A stretch of DNA of 64,000 nucleotides from Halobellus ruber. GTDB lineage: Archaea; Halobacteriota; Halobacteria; Halobacteriales; Haloferacaceae. The position numbers were made by a program, and so were the translations under genes. Numbering within the stretch: position 1 is the stretch's first letter; every line of letters starts with the position of its first letter. The stretch spans positions 281,712 through 345,711 of the forward strand of contig NZ_JACKXD010000004.1 of NCBI RefSeq assembly GCF_014212355.1. Reading direction: 5' to 3'. This document shows, in pieces, positions 52,846-60,376 of this stretch. The notes under the pieces are model-generated. The model ran no database searches. It was not told the DNA's origin and saw only the letters and a list, made by a program, of their open reading frames with translations.

Positions 52846-53196
52846 ATGTTCGAGACGTTCTCCACGGGCTACTACCTCGGGCGGCTCTACGTCGAGCCGT
52901 CGGACCGCGACGTGCCCGCGATCCGGCGCGAGGACCACGAGCGCGTGAACGAGCGGCTCTACGGGGACGAGGGGCTGTTCCGCGTCGACGCGCCGCTCGT
53001 CATGAAACTCGACACCGGCCACATCCCCGTCCTGGGTGACGAGGACGTGCCGTCCGGCACGCTCGCGGTCCCGGACGACATCGACGACCGGGACCTCCCG
53101 GCCGAGCGCGACGTTCTCCTCGCGAAGTCCGAACGGGCCGCCGAACTCCTGAAGTACTCCGGCTACCGCTTCGGCGACGACGGCGCGGTGACGTAA
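52846..53196 (+). CDS. DUF5802-like haloarchaeal protein
   Basis: This 116-aa protein starts MFETFSTGYYLGRLYVEP, as in the haloarchaeal DUF5802 family. It continues with conserved DHERVNERLYG, PLVMKLDTGHIPV and the C-terminal LLAKSERAAELL. It is small, acidic and soluble. The function is unknown. TTATTAGG at about 52811-52818 is a candidate TATA element about 30 nt before ATG 52846. Confidence 0.75.
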   Translation: MFETFSTGYYLGRLYVEPSDRDVPAIRREDHERVNERLYGDEGLFRVDAPLVMKLDTGHIPVLGDEDVPSGTLAVPDDIDDRDLPAERDVLLAKSERAAELLKYSGYRFGDDGAVT

Positions 53197-53286
53197 TCGG
53201 GCGGCGTCTATCGACCCGGAGTTACGCAATTGGAAGGTGCGAACCCTCGTGTAGTGTCGACCGGCGGAGAATCCACCGCTGGTGTG

Positions 53287-53316
53287 GAACTGGAAGGGGC
53301 CGCGGGCTTCCGAAGG
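53287..53316. repeat. Compact copy (B) of a hairpin-closed intergenic element
   Basis: GGAACTGGAAGGGGC-CGCGGGCTTCCGAAGG: GGAAG (53292-53296) pairs with CTTCC (53307-53311). The same flanks enclose long inserts at 56659-56828 and 58462-58696. Copy B is the minimal form without insert. Confidence 0.55.
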
Positions 53317-53410
53317 CCGCTTCTCCTCGGTGACGACAGTTGCAGTCCACAGGAACCGACCCTACATCACCGGCCGACAGTATAAGTACCCCGCGTTCGG
53401 GCGTCGAACT

Positions 53411-54355
53411 ATGCTCGATCAACTCCTCGGCCGGGCCGAACTCAAAGACCGGATCGAGGAACTCGAAGAGGAGAACCGCCACCTCGAACGCCGCACGGAG
53501 GCCGAGGAGGAACGGCGCTCGGAGGCCGCACGGAAGCGCCAGGAGGCGGAGGCCGAGGTCAACCGGCTGGAGGACAAGGTTGAGGGGCTCGAAGAGCGGA
53601 TCGACCGCCTCTCGGGGACCGACGACGTCGAGGTGTCGTTCCGCGGGACCGAGATCCTCCGCGACGACCGCCGCGACGAGGTCCTCGCGCGGCTCGCGTC
53701 GGTGTCGACCGACGCCGAGGGCGCCCTGACCGCGATGGTCCGCGACGACGTCCCCGACGCCGTCCGCGACGTTCTCGGGGAGCGGTCGGCGCTGGTCCGG
53801 CGGGCGGCCCCGTGTCTGGTCTGCGTCGACGACGCGGGCCTGATCGCGGCCGCGCTCGCCCCGCCGACCCCGCCCGCGCCGTTCGTCGAGTGGGGCGGGG
53901 GCTTCCGGATCGATCGTTCGTGGTTCGCCCCGGTCGATCCGACGTGGGTCGCCCTGGTGCGGTCGGACCGCTTCGCGCTCGGCGTCTACGACGGCGAGAC
54001 AGTGACCCCGGTCGACGACATCGAGTCCGACGTGCAGGCCTCCCACTCGAAGGGCGGGTTCTCCCAGGCCCGGTTCGAGCGCCGGCGCGACCAGCAGATC
54101 GACGAGCACCTCCAACGCGCCCGCGAGGCCCTCGAAGCCCACCTCGGGAGTGACGCCAGCGAGTCGGGAGCCGGCGACGGCGACCCGACGCCCCCGGCCG
54201 ACGCCGACGTCGTCGTGCTGGGCGAGGGGACCGTACTGGGGCGGTTCACCGACCTCGCGGATCGGACCGCGACCGTGGATGCGACGGGCGAGCCGGCGGA
54301 CGCGCTCCGGAGTGCGGTCCGGGACTTCTGGGCCGTCCGACTGTCGCTTCTGTGA
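53411..54355 (+). CDS. Vms1/Ankzf1-like peptidyl-tRNA hydrolase (release-factor fold)
   Basis: This is a 314-aa protein. Residues about 8-70 are a strong charged coiled coil (IEELEEENRHLERR, KRQEAEAEVNRLEDKVEG). The rest is an eRF1-like VLRF1 domain: PFVEWGGGFRIDRSWF, VALVRSDRFALGVYDGE, then SHSKGGFSQARFERRRDQQ, where the GGFSQ Gln corresponds to the catalytic Gln of Vms1. Such proteins release nascent chains from stalled large subunits. Archaeal members are short and lack ankyrin or zinc-finger parts, as here. Confidence 0.82.
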   Translation: MLDQLLGRAELKDRIEELEEENRHLERRTEAEEERRSEAARKRQEAEAEVNRLEDKVEGLEERIDRLSGTDDVEVSFRGTEILRDDRRDEVLARLASVSTDAEGALTAMVRDDVPDAVRDVLGERSALVRRAAPCLVCVDDAGLIAAALAPPTPPAPFVEWGGGFRIDRSWFAPVDPTWVALVRSDRFALGVYDGETVTPVDDIESDVQASHSKGGFSQARFERRRDQQIDEHLQRAREALEAHLGSDASESGAGDGDPTPPADADVVVLGEGTVLGRFTDLADRTATVDATGEPADALRSAVRDFWAVRLSLL

Positions 54356-54431
54356 GCCGGCCGCGCCCGCCGGGGTCGTCGCGGGTGGGTGACCGCGGCA
54401 ATTAAGATTCGGGCCGTCGTTGCCCGCGAGT

Positions 54432-55523
54432 ATGGCTGAAACGGCAGACGCGGGCGGCGAGCGGGTCGTCGTCCTCGCACACGGGAAGTTCCCCGAGCGG
54501 GCGAAGACCGCGGTCGGCGTGCTCAAGTATAGCAACGACGAGATCGTCGCCGTCCTCGATCGCGACCGCGCCGGCACCGTTGCGTCCGGGCATCGATCGG
54601 ACCTCCCCGAGGTGCCGATCGTCGCGTCGATGGCGGAGGCACCCGAGGCCGACACGCTGCTCGTCGGCATCGCGCCCATCGGCGGCGGCTTCGACGAGTC
54701 GTGGCGCCCGGACGTCCGGACCGCGATCGAGCGCGGCTGCGACGTGGTCGCCGGGCTCCACTACTTCCTCTCGGAGGACGACGAGTTCGCCGCCCTCGCC
54801 GACGAGCACGGCGTCGCCCTCCGGGACGTCCGCAAGCCCGATCCGGACCTGGGCGTCGCGGAGGGACGGAGCGCCGACGTCGACGCCGACGTGGTGCTGA
54901 CGGTCGGGACCGACTGCTCGGTCGGGAAGATGACGGTCTCGTTGGAACTGGTGGAGGCGGCCCGGGAGCGCGGCATCGACGCCGGCTTCATCCCCACCGG
55001 CCAGACCGGGATCATGATCGCCGGGTGGGGAAACCCGATCGACCGGGTGATCTCGGATTTCACCGCCGGCGCGGTCGAGGAGATGATCCTCGAGATCGGC
55101 GACGACCACGACGTCCTGTTCGTCGAGGGGCAGGGCAGCATCGTCCATCCCGCGTACTCGGCGGTCACCTGCGGGATCCTCCACGGCGCAATGGCCGATT
55201 CGTTGGTGTTGTGCCACGAAGCGGGCCGGGAGTCGGTCCACGGCTACGAGTCGTTCGGTCTGCCGCCGGTCCCCGAGTACGTCGACCTCTACGAGCGGCT
55301 GGCCGCGCCGGTCCACGAGGGCGAGGTCGTCGCCGGCGCGCTGAACACGCGGGGGATCGACGACGACAGCGACGCGCGGGCCGCGATCGAGTCGTTCGCC
55401 GACGACCTCGGCGCGCCCGCGGCCGACGTCGTCCGGTTCGACGCCGACGCGATCCTCGATGCGATCCTCGGCGGCGAGAAGCAGCCCGAGGGCCGCAGCG
55501 CGTCCGGCAGCGGGGGCGGGTAG
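54432..55523 (+). CDS. dgcN: DUF1611 protein, DgcN-type (D-glutamate N-acetyltransferase)
   Basis: This 363-aa DUF1611 protein is made of an N-terminal Rossmann-like domain (VVLAHGKFPERAKTAVG) and a C-terminal P-loop-like domain with TVGTDCSVGKMTVSLEL. FIPTGQTGIMIAGWG, FVEGQGSIVHPAYS and LCHEAGRE follow. DUF1611 proteins paired with an enolase-superfamily enzyme form the DgcN-DgcA route that acetylates D-glutamate and racemises it. The next gene, three bases on, is that enzyme. ATG 54432 is preferred to an upstream in-frame start at 54420. Confidence 0.82.
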   Translation: MAETADAGGERVVVLAHGKFPERAKTAVGVLKYSNDEIVAVLDRDRAGTVASGHRSDLPEVPIVASMAEAPEADTLLVGIAPIGGGFDESWRPDVRTAIERGCDVVAGLHYFLSEDDEFAALADEHGVALRDVRKPDPDLGVAEGRSADVDADVVLTVGTDCSVGKMTVSLELVEAARERGIDAGFIPTGQTGIMIAGWGNPIDRVISDFTAGAVEEMILEIGDDHDVLFVEGQGSIVHPAYSAVTCGILHGAMADSLVLCHEAGRESVHGYESFGLPPVPEYVDLYERLAAPVHEGEVVAGALNTRGIDDDSDARAAIESFADDLGAPAADVVRFDADAILDAILGGEKQPEGRSASGSGGG

Positions 55524-55526
55524 CGA

Positions 55527-56576
55527 ATGCTCGACGCCGCCTTCGAGCGGGTGTCGATGCCCCTCGCGAACGCGTTCACCATCGCCCGCGGCACCCAGGA
55601 GACCGCCGAGAACGTCGTGGTTCGGATCACCGACGACGACGGAACCACGGGCGTCGGTGCCGCCGCCCCCTCCCCCCACTACGGGGAGACGGCGGCGACC
55701 GTGGAGGCGGTGCTTCCCGAACTGCTGTCGGTCGTCGAGGCCGTCGGCGACCCACACGCGGGCCAGCGGATCGAGCGGGAGCGGCAGGCGGTAGTCGCCG
55801 ACAACCCCGCGGCCCACGCCGCGGTCGACATCGCCCTCCACGATCTCGCCGCGAAACGGCTCGAAGTCCCGCTGTACCGACAGTGGGGACTCGACCCGGA
55901 GGCGACCCCGAAGACGTCGTTCACGATCGGGCTCGACGCCACCGACCGGATGCGCGAGAAGGCCGCCGAAGCGGTCGCGGCGGGCCACGACGTGCTGAAG
56001 GTGAAACTCGGCACCGACCGCGATCGGGAGATCGTCGCCGCGATCAGGCAGGCCGCCCCCGAGGTCCGCCTCCGCGTCGACGCCAACGAGGCGTGGACGC
56101 CGAGGGAGGCGGTCCGCCGGATCGATGCCCTCGACGACCACGGCGTCGAGTTCGTCGAACAGCCCGTGCCCGCCGAGAACCCCGACGGGCTCCGGTACGT
56201 CTACGAGCGGTCCGCGCTGCCGATCGCGGCCGACGAGTCCTGCGTGACGCTCTCCGACGTCCCGGCGGTGGCCGACCGGGCGGACATCGCGAACATCAAG
56301 CTGATGAAATGCGGCGGTCCCGGGGCGGCAAAGCGGCTGCTCCACGCCGCTCGCGCCCACGGGCTCGAAGTGATGCTCGGGTGTATGATCGAGACGAACG
56401 CCGCGATCGCGGCGGCGTGTCACCTCGCGCCGCTGCTCGATTACGCCGACCTCGACGGGTCGCTGCTCCTCGATTCCGACCCCTACGCCGGCGTCCCGAT
56501 CGACGGCGACGGGATCCACCTGTCGGCGCTTGCGGACGACGGGCGAGCTGGAACGGGCGCGCGACAACGGGACTGA
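55527..56576 (+). CDS. dgcA: Enolase-superfamily racemase/epimerase, DgcA-type
   Basis: This 349-aa muconate-lactonising/epimerase family member has the N-terminal capping domain (residues 1-115), then LKVKLGTDRD with the catalytic KxK. Metal ligands are RVDANEAW (Asp), EFVEQPV (Glu) and ADESC (Asp), and the second catalytic Lys is in INIKLMKCGG-like NIKLMKCGG. MLGCMIET closes the pocket. It is annotated as dipeptide (Ala-Glu) epimerase by fold; coupling to the DUF1611 gene favours N-acetyl-D-glutamate racemase. Confidence 0.85.
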   Translation: MLDAAFERVSMPLANAFTIARGTQETAENVVVRITDDDGTTGVGAAAPSPHYGETAATVEAVLPELLSVVEAVGDPHAGQRIERERQAVVADNPAAHAAVDIALHDLAAKRLEVPLYRQWGLDPEATPKTSFTIGLDATDRMREKAAEAVAAGHDVLKVKLGTDRDREIVAAIRQAAPEVRLRVDANEAWTPREAVRRIDALDDHGVEFVEQPVPAENPDGLRYVYERSALPIAADESCVTLSDVPAVADRADIANIKLMKCGGPGAAKRLLHAARAHGLEVMLGCMIETNAAIAAACHLAPLLDYADLDGSLLLDSDPYAGVPIDGDGIHLSALADDGRAGTGARQRD

Positions 56577-56922
56577 GAACGACGACGCTCGCATTCACCA
56601 GCCGGGTCGACGGGGGTGACTTCCGTCAGCGATTGCTGACCGGGAAACGATCCCGGGCGGGACTGGAAGGGGCTGCGCTCTCGGCGAGCGAGACGACGCA
56701 AGGACCGCAGGAGCGAGCCGTGCGAGACCGGATGTCTCGCTGGAAACCGGCGGCTCGCCGCCGGTGACGAAGCGAGCGACGAGGACCGCAGCGAGTCGCA
56801 GCCGCCGAGAGCGCAGGGGCTTCCGAGGTCTGCTTCGAGTAGTCCGGGTCAACACCAATCGCACCAACGTAGACCGGTTCCGCGTCCGAAGCGCTTAGGG
56901 GTGGTTCGGCCCTACCACGGGT
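56577..56922. other. Intergenic gap filled by element copy A
   Basis: The 346-base gap has no gene. About half is the structured element at 56659-56828; the rest is GC-rich sequence before the glutaredoxin-like gene. Confidence 0.55.
56659..56828 (+). repeat. Hairpin-closed intergenic element, copy A
   Basis: GGGACTGGAAGGGG opens the element and GGGGCTTCCGAGG closes it; GGAAG pairs with CTTCC. Inside lies a perfect 14-bp inverted repeat (CTGCGCTCTCGGCG at 56673-56686 with its complement at 56803-56816). The inner domain shares ACCGCAGGAG and GAGCGACGAGGA with copy C. Confidence 0.7.
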
Positions 56923-57192
56923 ATGAGCGATACCGACGACGGCATCACGCTGTACCGACTCCAGGCGTGTCCGTTCTGCGAGCGCGTCGTTCGGGCGCTC
57001 GACGACCTCGACATCGAGTACGAGTCCCGGTTCGTCGAGCCGATGCACTCCGAACGGAACGCCGTCAAGCGCATCTCCGGCAAGCGGAGCGTCCCCGCGC
57101 TCGTCGACGGCAACACCGGGGTCACGATGTCCGAATCCGCGAACATCGTGGAGTATCTGGAGCGGACCTACGGCGACGGGGGGGTCGCCTGA
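56923..57192 (+). CDS. Glutaredoxin/GST N-terminal domain protein
   Basis: This 89-aa thioredoxin-fold protein starts with ITLYRLQACPFCERVVRALDDLDIEYE and has the redox CPFC at about residues 16-19. KRSVPALVDGNTGVTM (cis-Pro) and SANIVEYLERTYG complete the GST-N/glutaredoxin fold. It overlaps the redoxin gene by one base (TGATG), so the two probably work together in thiol redox reactions. Haloarchaea use gamma-glutamylcysteine rather than glutathione. Confidence 0.85.
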   Translation: MSDTDDGITLYRLQACPFCERVVRALDDLDIEYESRFVEPMHSERNAVKRISGKRSVPALVDGNTGVTMSESANIVEYLERTYGDGGVA

Positions 57193-57704
57193 TGGACCTC
57201 GACTTCGAGGTCACCGACCTCCCGGAGAGCGACCACCCCGAACCCGGCGACGTCGCCCCCGACTTCATCCGGCCGCTCGTCGGCCCGGAGTACTGGGAGG
57301 ACGCCGCCCTCTCGGAAGTCGTCGCCGAGGGGCCGACGCTCCTCGTTTTCCACCCGATGGACGGCGCGTTCCCCACGACCTACATCTGGAACGCGTTCGA
57401 CGACCACGGGTTCGCCGAGGAGGTCCAGGTCGTCGGCGTCTCCGTCTCCACGCCGTACGCACACAGGGACTTGCTGGAGGAGCGCGCCGCGGGCGCCCGG
57501 CTCTTTTCGGACCTCGATGCGGGCGTCGCCGCGGCGTACGACGTCGGGAACGACCTCGACGGGATGGAAGGCGTGACCGAGCACCGCCCCGCCGTGTTCC
57601 TGCTCGACGCCGACCGGGCGGTCCAGTACGCGTGGGTCGCCGACGAGTGGCCGGCGTTCCCCGATTACGAGGCGATCGCCGCGGCGATCGACGAGCACGT
57701 GTAG
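57192..57704 (+). CDS. Peroxiredoxin-like redoxin lacking the peroxidatic cysteine
   Basis: This 170-aa redoxin-domain protein has VGDVAPDF-like PGDVAPDFIRPLVG near the start, then LLVFHPMDGAFPTTYIWNAF where AhpC/TSA proteins have PxxxTxxC. No Cys is present at that position, nor elsewhere in the protein, so it cannot act as a cysteine peroxidase. VVGVSVSTPYAHRDLLEE and RPAVFLLDADRAVQYAW follow the family pattern. The coupling to the glutaredoxin-like gene suggests a scaffold or regulatory partner. Confidence 0.8.
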   Translation: MDLDFEVTDLPESDHPEPGDVAPDFIRPLVGPEYWEDAALSEVVAEGPTLLVFHPMDGAFPTTYIWNAFDDHGFAEEVQVVGVSVSTPYAHRDLLEERAAGARLFSDLDAGVAAAYDVGNDLDGMEGVTEHRPAVFLLDADRAVQYAWVADEWPAFPDYEAIAAAIDEHV

Positions 57705-57834
57705 ACGACGGCGTCCGCCTGCTGGTACTGTACAGGTGGGCGTGAAATCGTCGGAAACGTGACCCCTCGAAGCCCCACCCGACGAGATCAGTCTTGCAGT
57801 CGCGCAACCAAACACGGCCCGCCCACCCGGGACC

Positions 57835-58368
57835 TCAAACCTCCCGCGTGACCCCGTCCCGGAGGTCCCGGCCGAAGTAGTGACCCAGGATCGACACGAG
57901 CAGCCCCGCGCCCGTTCCGACCCCGACGATGGCGACGCCGTAGTCCGCGAGTATTCGGACCGCAATCGGCGCGAAGACGCTGGTGAGCGTCCCCAACAGA
58001 AAGGCCGCGCCCGCCGCACCCGCCCCGGCGAGGCCGACCTCCAGATACCGACTGCGGGAGCCGATCACACCCGCGGCGAACGCGACCGCGAACAGCCCGA
58101 GGAACCGTCCGATGGCGCCGACGATCGGGACCGCCCCACCCGCGATCACGGCCGCCAGCGACGCAAGGAGGATCACGAGAAACGACCGGAGCGAGAAGGC
58201 GGGGGCGATCCCGGACGGCAACAACCCGCGGAGTCGACTCCCGGAGGTCGACTTCTCGCGCGCAGCGCCGGAGTCACCCCCCGCGGAGCCGCCGAGGTCG
58301 TCGTCCATGTCGTCCAGCAGCGCCGCGGGGTCGTCGGCGTCGGCGTCGCGTTCGTCGGAGCGTTGCAT
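57835..58368 (-). CDS. Membrane protein with acidic N-terminus
   Basis: This 177-aa protein has an Asp-rich soluble N-terminus (residues 1-55) followed by four hydrophobic helices (SFLVILLASLAAVIAGGAVPIVG, FLGLFAVAFAAGVIG, LAGAGAAGAAFLLGTL, YGVAIVGVGTGAGLLVSILG), and ends RDLRDGVTREV. It resembles DUF456-type haloarchaeal membrane proteins, but the match is not certain. ATG 58368 is selected because the longer frame enters the element C region. Confidence 0.65.
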   Translation of the reverse strand: MQRSDERDADADDPAALLDDMDDDLGGSAGGDSGAAREKSTSGSRLRGLLPSGIAPAFSLRSFLVILLASLAAVIAGGAVPIVGAIGRFLGLFAVAFAAGVIGSRSRYLEVGLAGAGAAGAAFLLGTLTSVFAPIAVRILADYGVAIVGVGTGAGLLVSILGHYFGRDLRDGVTREV

Positions 58369-58794
58369 ACCGAAACATAGGCGTCGCGAGTGGTGACTCT
58401 TGTGCCTGTGTCGGTGGTCGTGTTCGGGTGCGTGGTGTGCGCTGGAAGTCAGCCATCGGGCGGGACTGAAACGGGCGGGCGTCTCGCCGAAGTTGACGAG
58501 AGCGCAGCTCTCGTCAGCCAACCAGAACGCGAAGCGTCTGGTGAAGACGCGCGACGCAAGTCGCGAGGCGGCGGCGCCGCCTCGGCTCATACGAACGGGC
58601 GCGGAGCGCCCGTGAGTAGACACCGCAGGAGTGAACGAAGTGAGCGACGAGGAGCACAGCGAGCGCATCGAGTCGAGACGCCGGGAGCTTTCGGGGCGCT
58701 CACAGCCACGCTGACGACGACGCAACTGGAAACTGACCAACCCTCACAACAGTAATGGAGTGGATTCAAGTCCGCGCCGGGGATAGCTCGGGGT
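58369..58794. other. Intergenic gap filled by element copy C
   Basis: No gene is supported in this 426-base gap. Most of it is the structured element at 58462-58696; the last part holds the gatD promoter. Confidence 0.55.
58462..58696 (+). repeat. Hairpin-closed intergenic element, copy C
   Basis: GGGACTGAAACGGG opens and GAGCTTTCGGGG closes the element; GAAA (58468-58471) pairs with TTTC (58689-58692). A second inverted repeat GGCGTCTCG/CGAGACGCC lies inside (58478-58486 and 58674-58682). The inner ACCGCAGGAG and GAGCGACGAGGA are shared with copy A. Relative to copies A and B the closing stem shows a compensated change. Confidence 0.7.
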
Positions 58795-60048
58795 ATGAAC
58801 CCCGGAGACCGCGTCAGAATCGAGCGCGCGGGCGTCGAAAACGAGGGCGTGTTGATGCCCTCCTCGACGCCGGATCACCTCGTGGTCAAGCTCGACGGCG
58901 GGTACAACGTCGGGATCGCACGCGAGGATGCCGACGTCGAGATCCTCGAATCCGACGTCTACGACGTCGAAGCCGCACACTCGGAATCCGACGCCTCCGA
59001 GATCGAGTTCGACGAGGACCTCCCCACGGTCTCGCTCATCTCGACGGGCGGGACGATCGCCTCGACCGTCGACTACCGGACCGGCGCCGTCACCGCGCAG
59101 TTCGACGCCGAGGACGTGCTTCGAGCCGTGCCGGACCTCGCGGGGCGCGCGAACTACCGCGGGCGGGTCGTCACCAACATCCTCTCGGAGAACATGACGC
59201 CCGACGTGTGGCAGGACCTCGCCGAAGCCGTCGCCGAGGAGATCCGCGCCGGCGCCGACGGCGTGGTGGTGATGCACGGCACCGACACGATGCAGTTCAC
59301 CGCGTCGGCGCTGTCGTATATGCTCGATACCCCCGTCCCGATCGTGTTCACCGGGAGCCAGCGCTCGGCGGACCGGCCCTCCTCGGACAACGTGATGAAC
59401 GCGGTCTGTGCCGTCGAAGCCGCCAAATCCGACGCGGCCGAAGTGCTGGTCTGTATGCACGCCTCGACCGCCGACGACGCGTGTGCGCTCCACCGCGGCA
59501 CGAGAGTTCGAAAGAACCACACCTCCCGGCGGGACGCCTTCGAGACCGTCGGCGCCGAGCCGCTGGGGACGGTCGATTACGACACCGAGACCGTCGAGTT
59601 CCGCCGCGGCTACGCCGAGCGCGGCGCGACCGACCTGGACGTCCGGACGGCGCTGAACGGCGACGTCGCCCTGCTGAAGTTCACGCCCGGGCTGGACGTC
59701 GACCGCTATGCGGGGATGCTCCGCGACGCCGACCTCGACGGGGTCGTGATCGAGGGGACCGGGCTCGGCCACGTCCACACCGACCTGATCCCGGTGATCG
59801 AGGAACTGACCGACGGCGGCGTCGTGGTCGCGATGACGAGCCAGTGTCTGGCGGGCCGCGTCTGCGACCGCGTCTACGACACCGGCCGCGACCTCCTCGA
59901 CGCCGGCGTCGTCGAGGCCGGCGACACCCTCCCCGGGACGGCGAAGGTGAAGCTGATGTGGGCGCTGGAACACCTCGACGACCCCGCGGCGGCGATGCAG
60001 CGGCCGGTCGCGGGCGAACTCCAGGAGCGATCGGTACCCTGGACGTAG
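58795..60048 (+). CDS. gatD: Glutamyl-tRNA(Gln) amidotransferase subunit D
   Basis: This 417-aa archaeal GatD is the asparaginase-like subunit that frees ammonia from glutamine for GatE, making Gln-tRNA(Gln). An N-terminal beta-barrel (residues 1-60) is followed by the asparaginase domain: SLISTGGTIASTVD (catalytic Thr), VVMHGTDTMQFTA (second Thr and Asp), and a Lys in RVRKNHTSRRDAF. VVIEGTGLGHVH and AMTSQCLAGRV belong to the C-terminal lobe. gatE is not adjacent. Confidence 0.94.
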   Translation: MNPGDRVRIERAGVENEGVLMPSSTPDHLVVKLDGGYNVGIAREDADVEILESDVYDVEAAHSESDASEIEFDEDLPTVSLISTGGTIASTVDYRTGAVTAQFDAEDVLRAVPDLAGRANYRGRVVTNILSENMTPDVWQDLAEAVAEEIRAGADGVVVMHGTDTMQFTASALSYMLDTPVPIVFTGSQRSADRPSSDNVMNAVCAVEAAKSDAAEVLVCMHASTADDACALHRGTRVRKNHTSRRDAFETVGAEPLGTVDYDTETVEFRRGYAERGATDLDVRTALNGDVALLKFTPGLDVDRYAGMLRDADLDGVVIEGTGLGHVHTDLIPVIEELTDGGVVVAMTSQCLAGRVCDRVYDTGRDLLDAGVVEAGDTLPGTAKVKLMWALEHLDDPAAAMQRPVAGELQERSVPWT

Positions 60049-60109
60049 GCGGGGAAGGGCACCGGGCACGGCATCGACGGACGATTCCACGCGGACGACA
60101 CCACCCTGT

Positions 60110-60376
60110 ATGACCGAGACCCCACGCGAAACTGACGACGGAGCCGCCGCGTACGTCTGCGGCGACTGCGGCCGCGCGTTCCATTCCGAGGACCTCCGGG
60201 TCCTCCACCGCGGCGTCAGACACCCGGACGCGCTCGACGCCGCAGAACAGGACGCCTACCGCGAGGTCTACCGGGACGAAGAGCGGGCGATCCGGTCGTT
60301 CCGCATCCGCGCGCTCGGCGTCCTCGTGGTCCTGTACTTCGGGTTGCTGTTTCTCTACGTGATCTATGCGTCGTGA
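60110..60376 (+). CDS. C2H2 zinc-finger protein with C-terminal membrane helix
   Basis: This is an 88-aa protein. CGDCGRAFHSEDLRVLHRGVRH is a single C2H2-type finger (two Cys, two His) at residues about 17-38. A charged linker follows, and a final hydrophobic helix (ALGVLVVLYFGLLFLYVIYA) anchors it in the membrane. The last 11 bases overlap the next membrane gene, so the two are translationally coupled. It is a conserved type of small haloarchaeal protein; the function is unknown. Confidence 0.75.
   Translation: MTETPRETDDGAAAYVCGDCGRAFHSEDLRVLHRGVRHPDALDAAEQDAYREVYRDEERAIRSFRIRALGVLVVLYFGLLFLYVIYAS

Noticed and set aside
53371..53386. GGCCGACAGTATAAG resembling the right end of the MITE-like repeat
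   Set aside because: Only about ten bases match and no inner palindrome or left end is present; it is more likely the TATA region of the Vms1-like gene.
54402..56594. Minus-strand 730-codon open frame over dgcN-dgcA
   Set aside because: It is an antisense shadow across two genes with clear plus-strand motifs.
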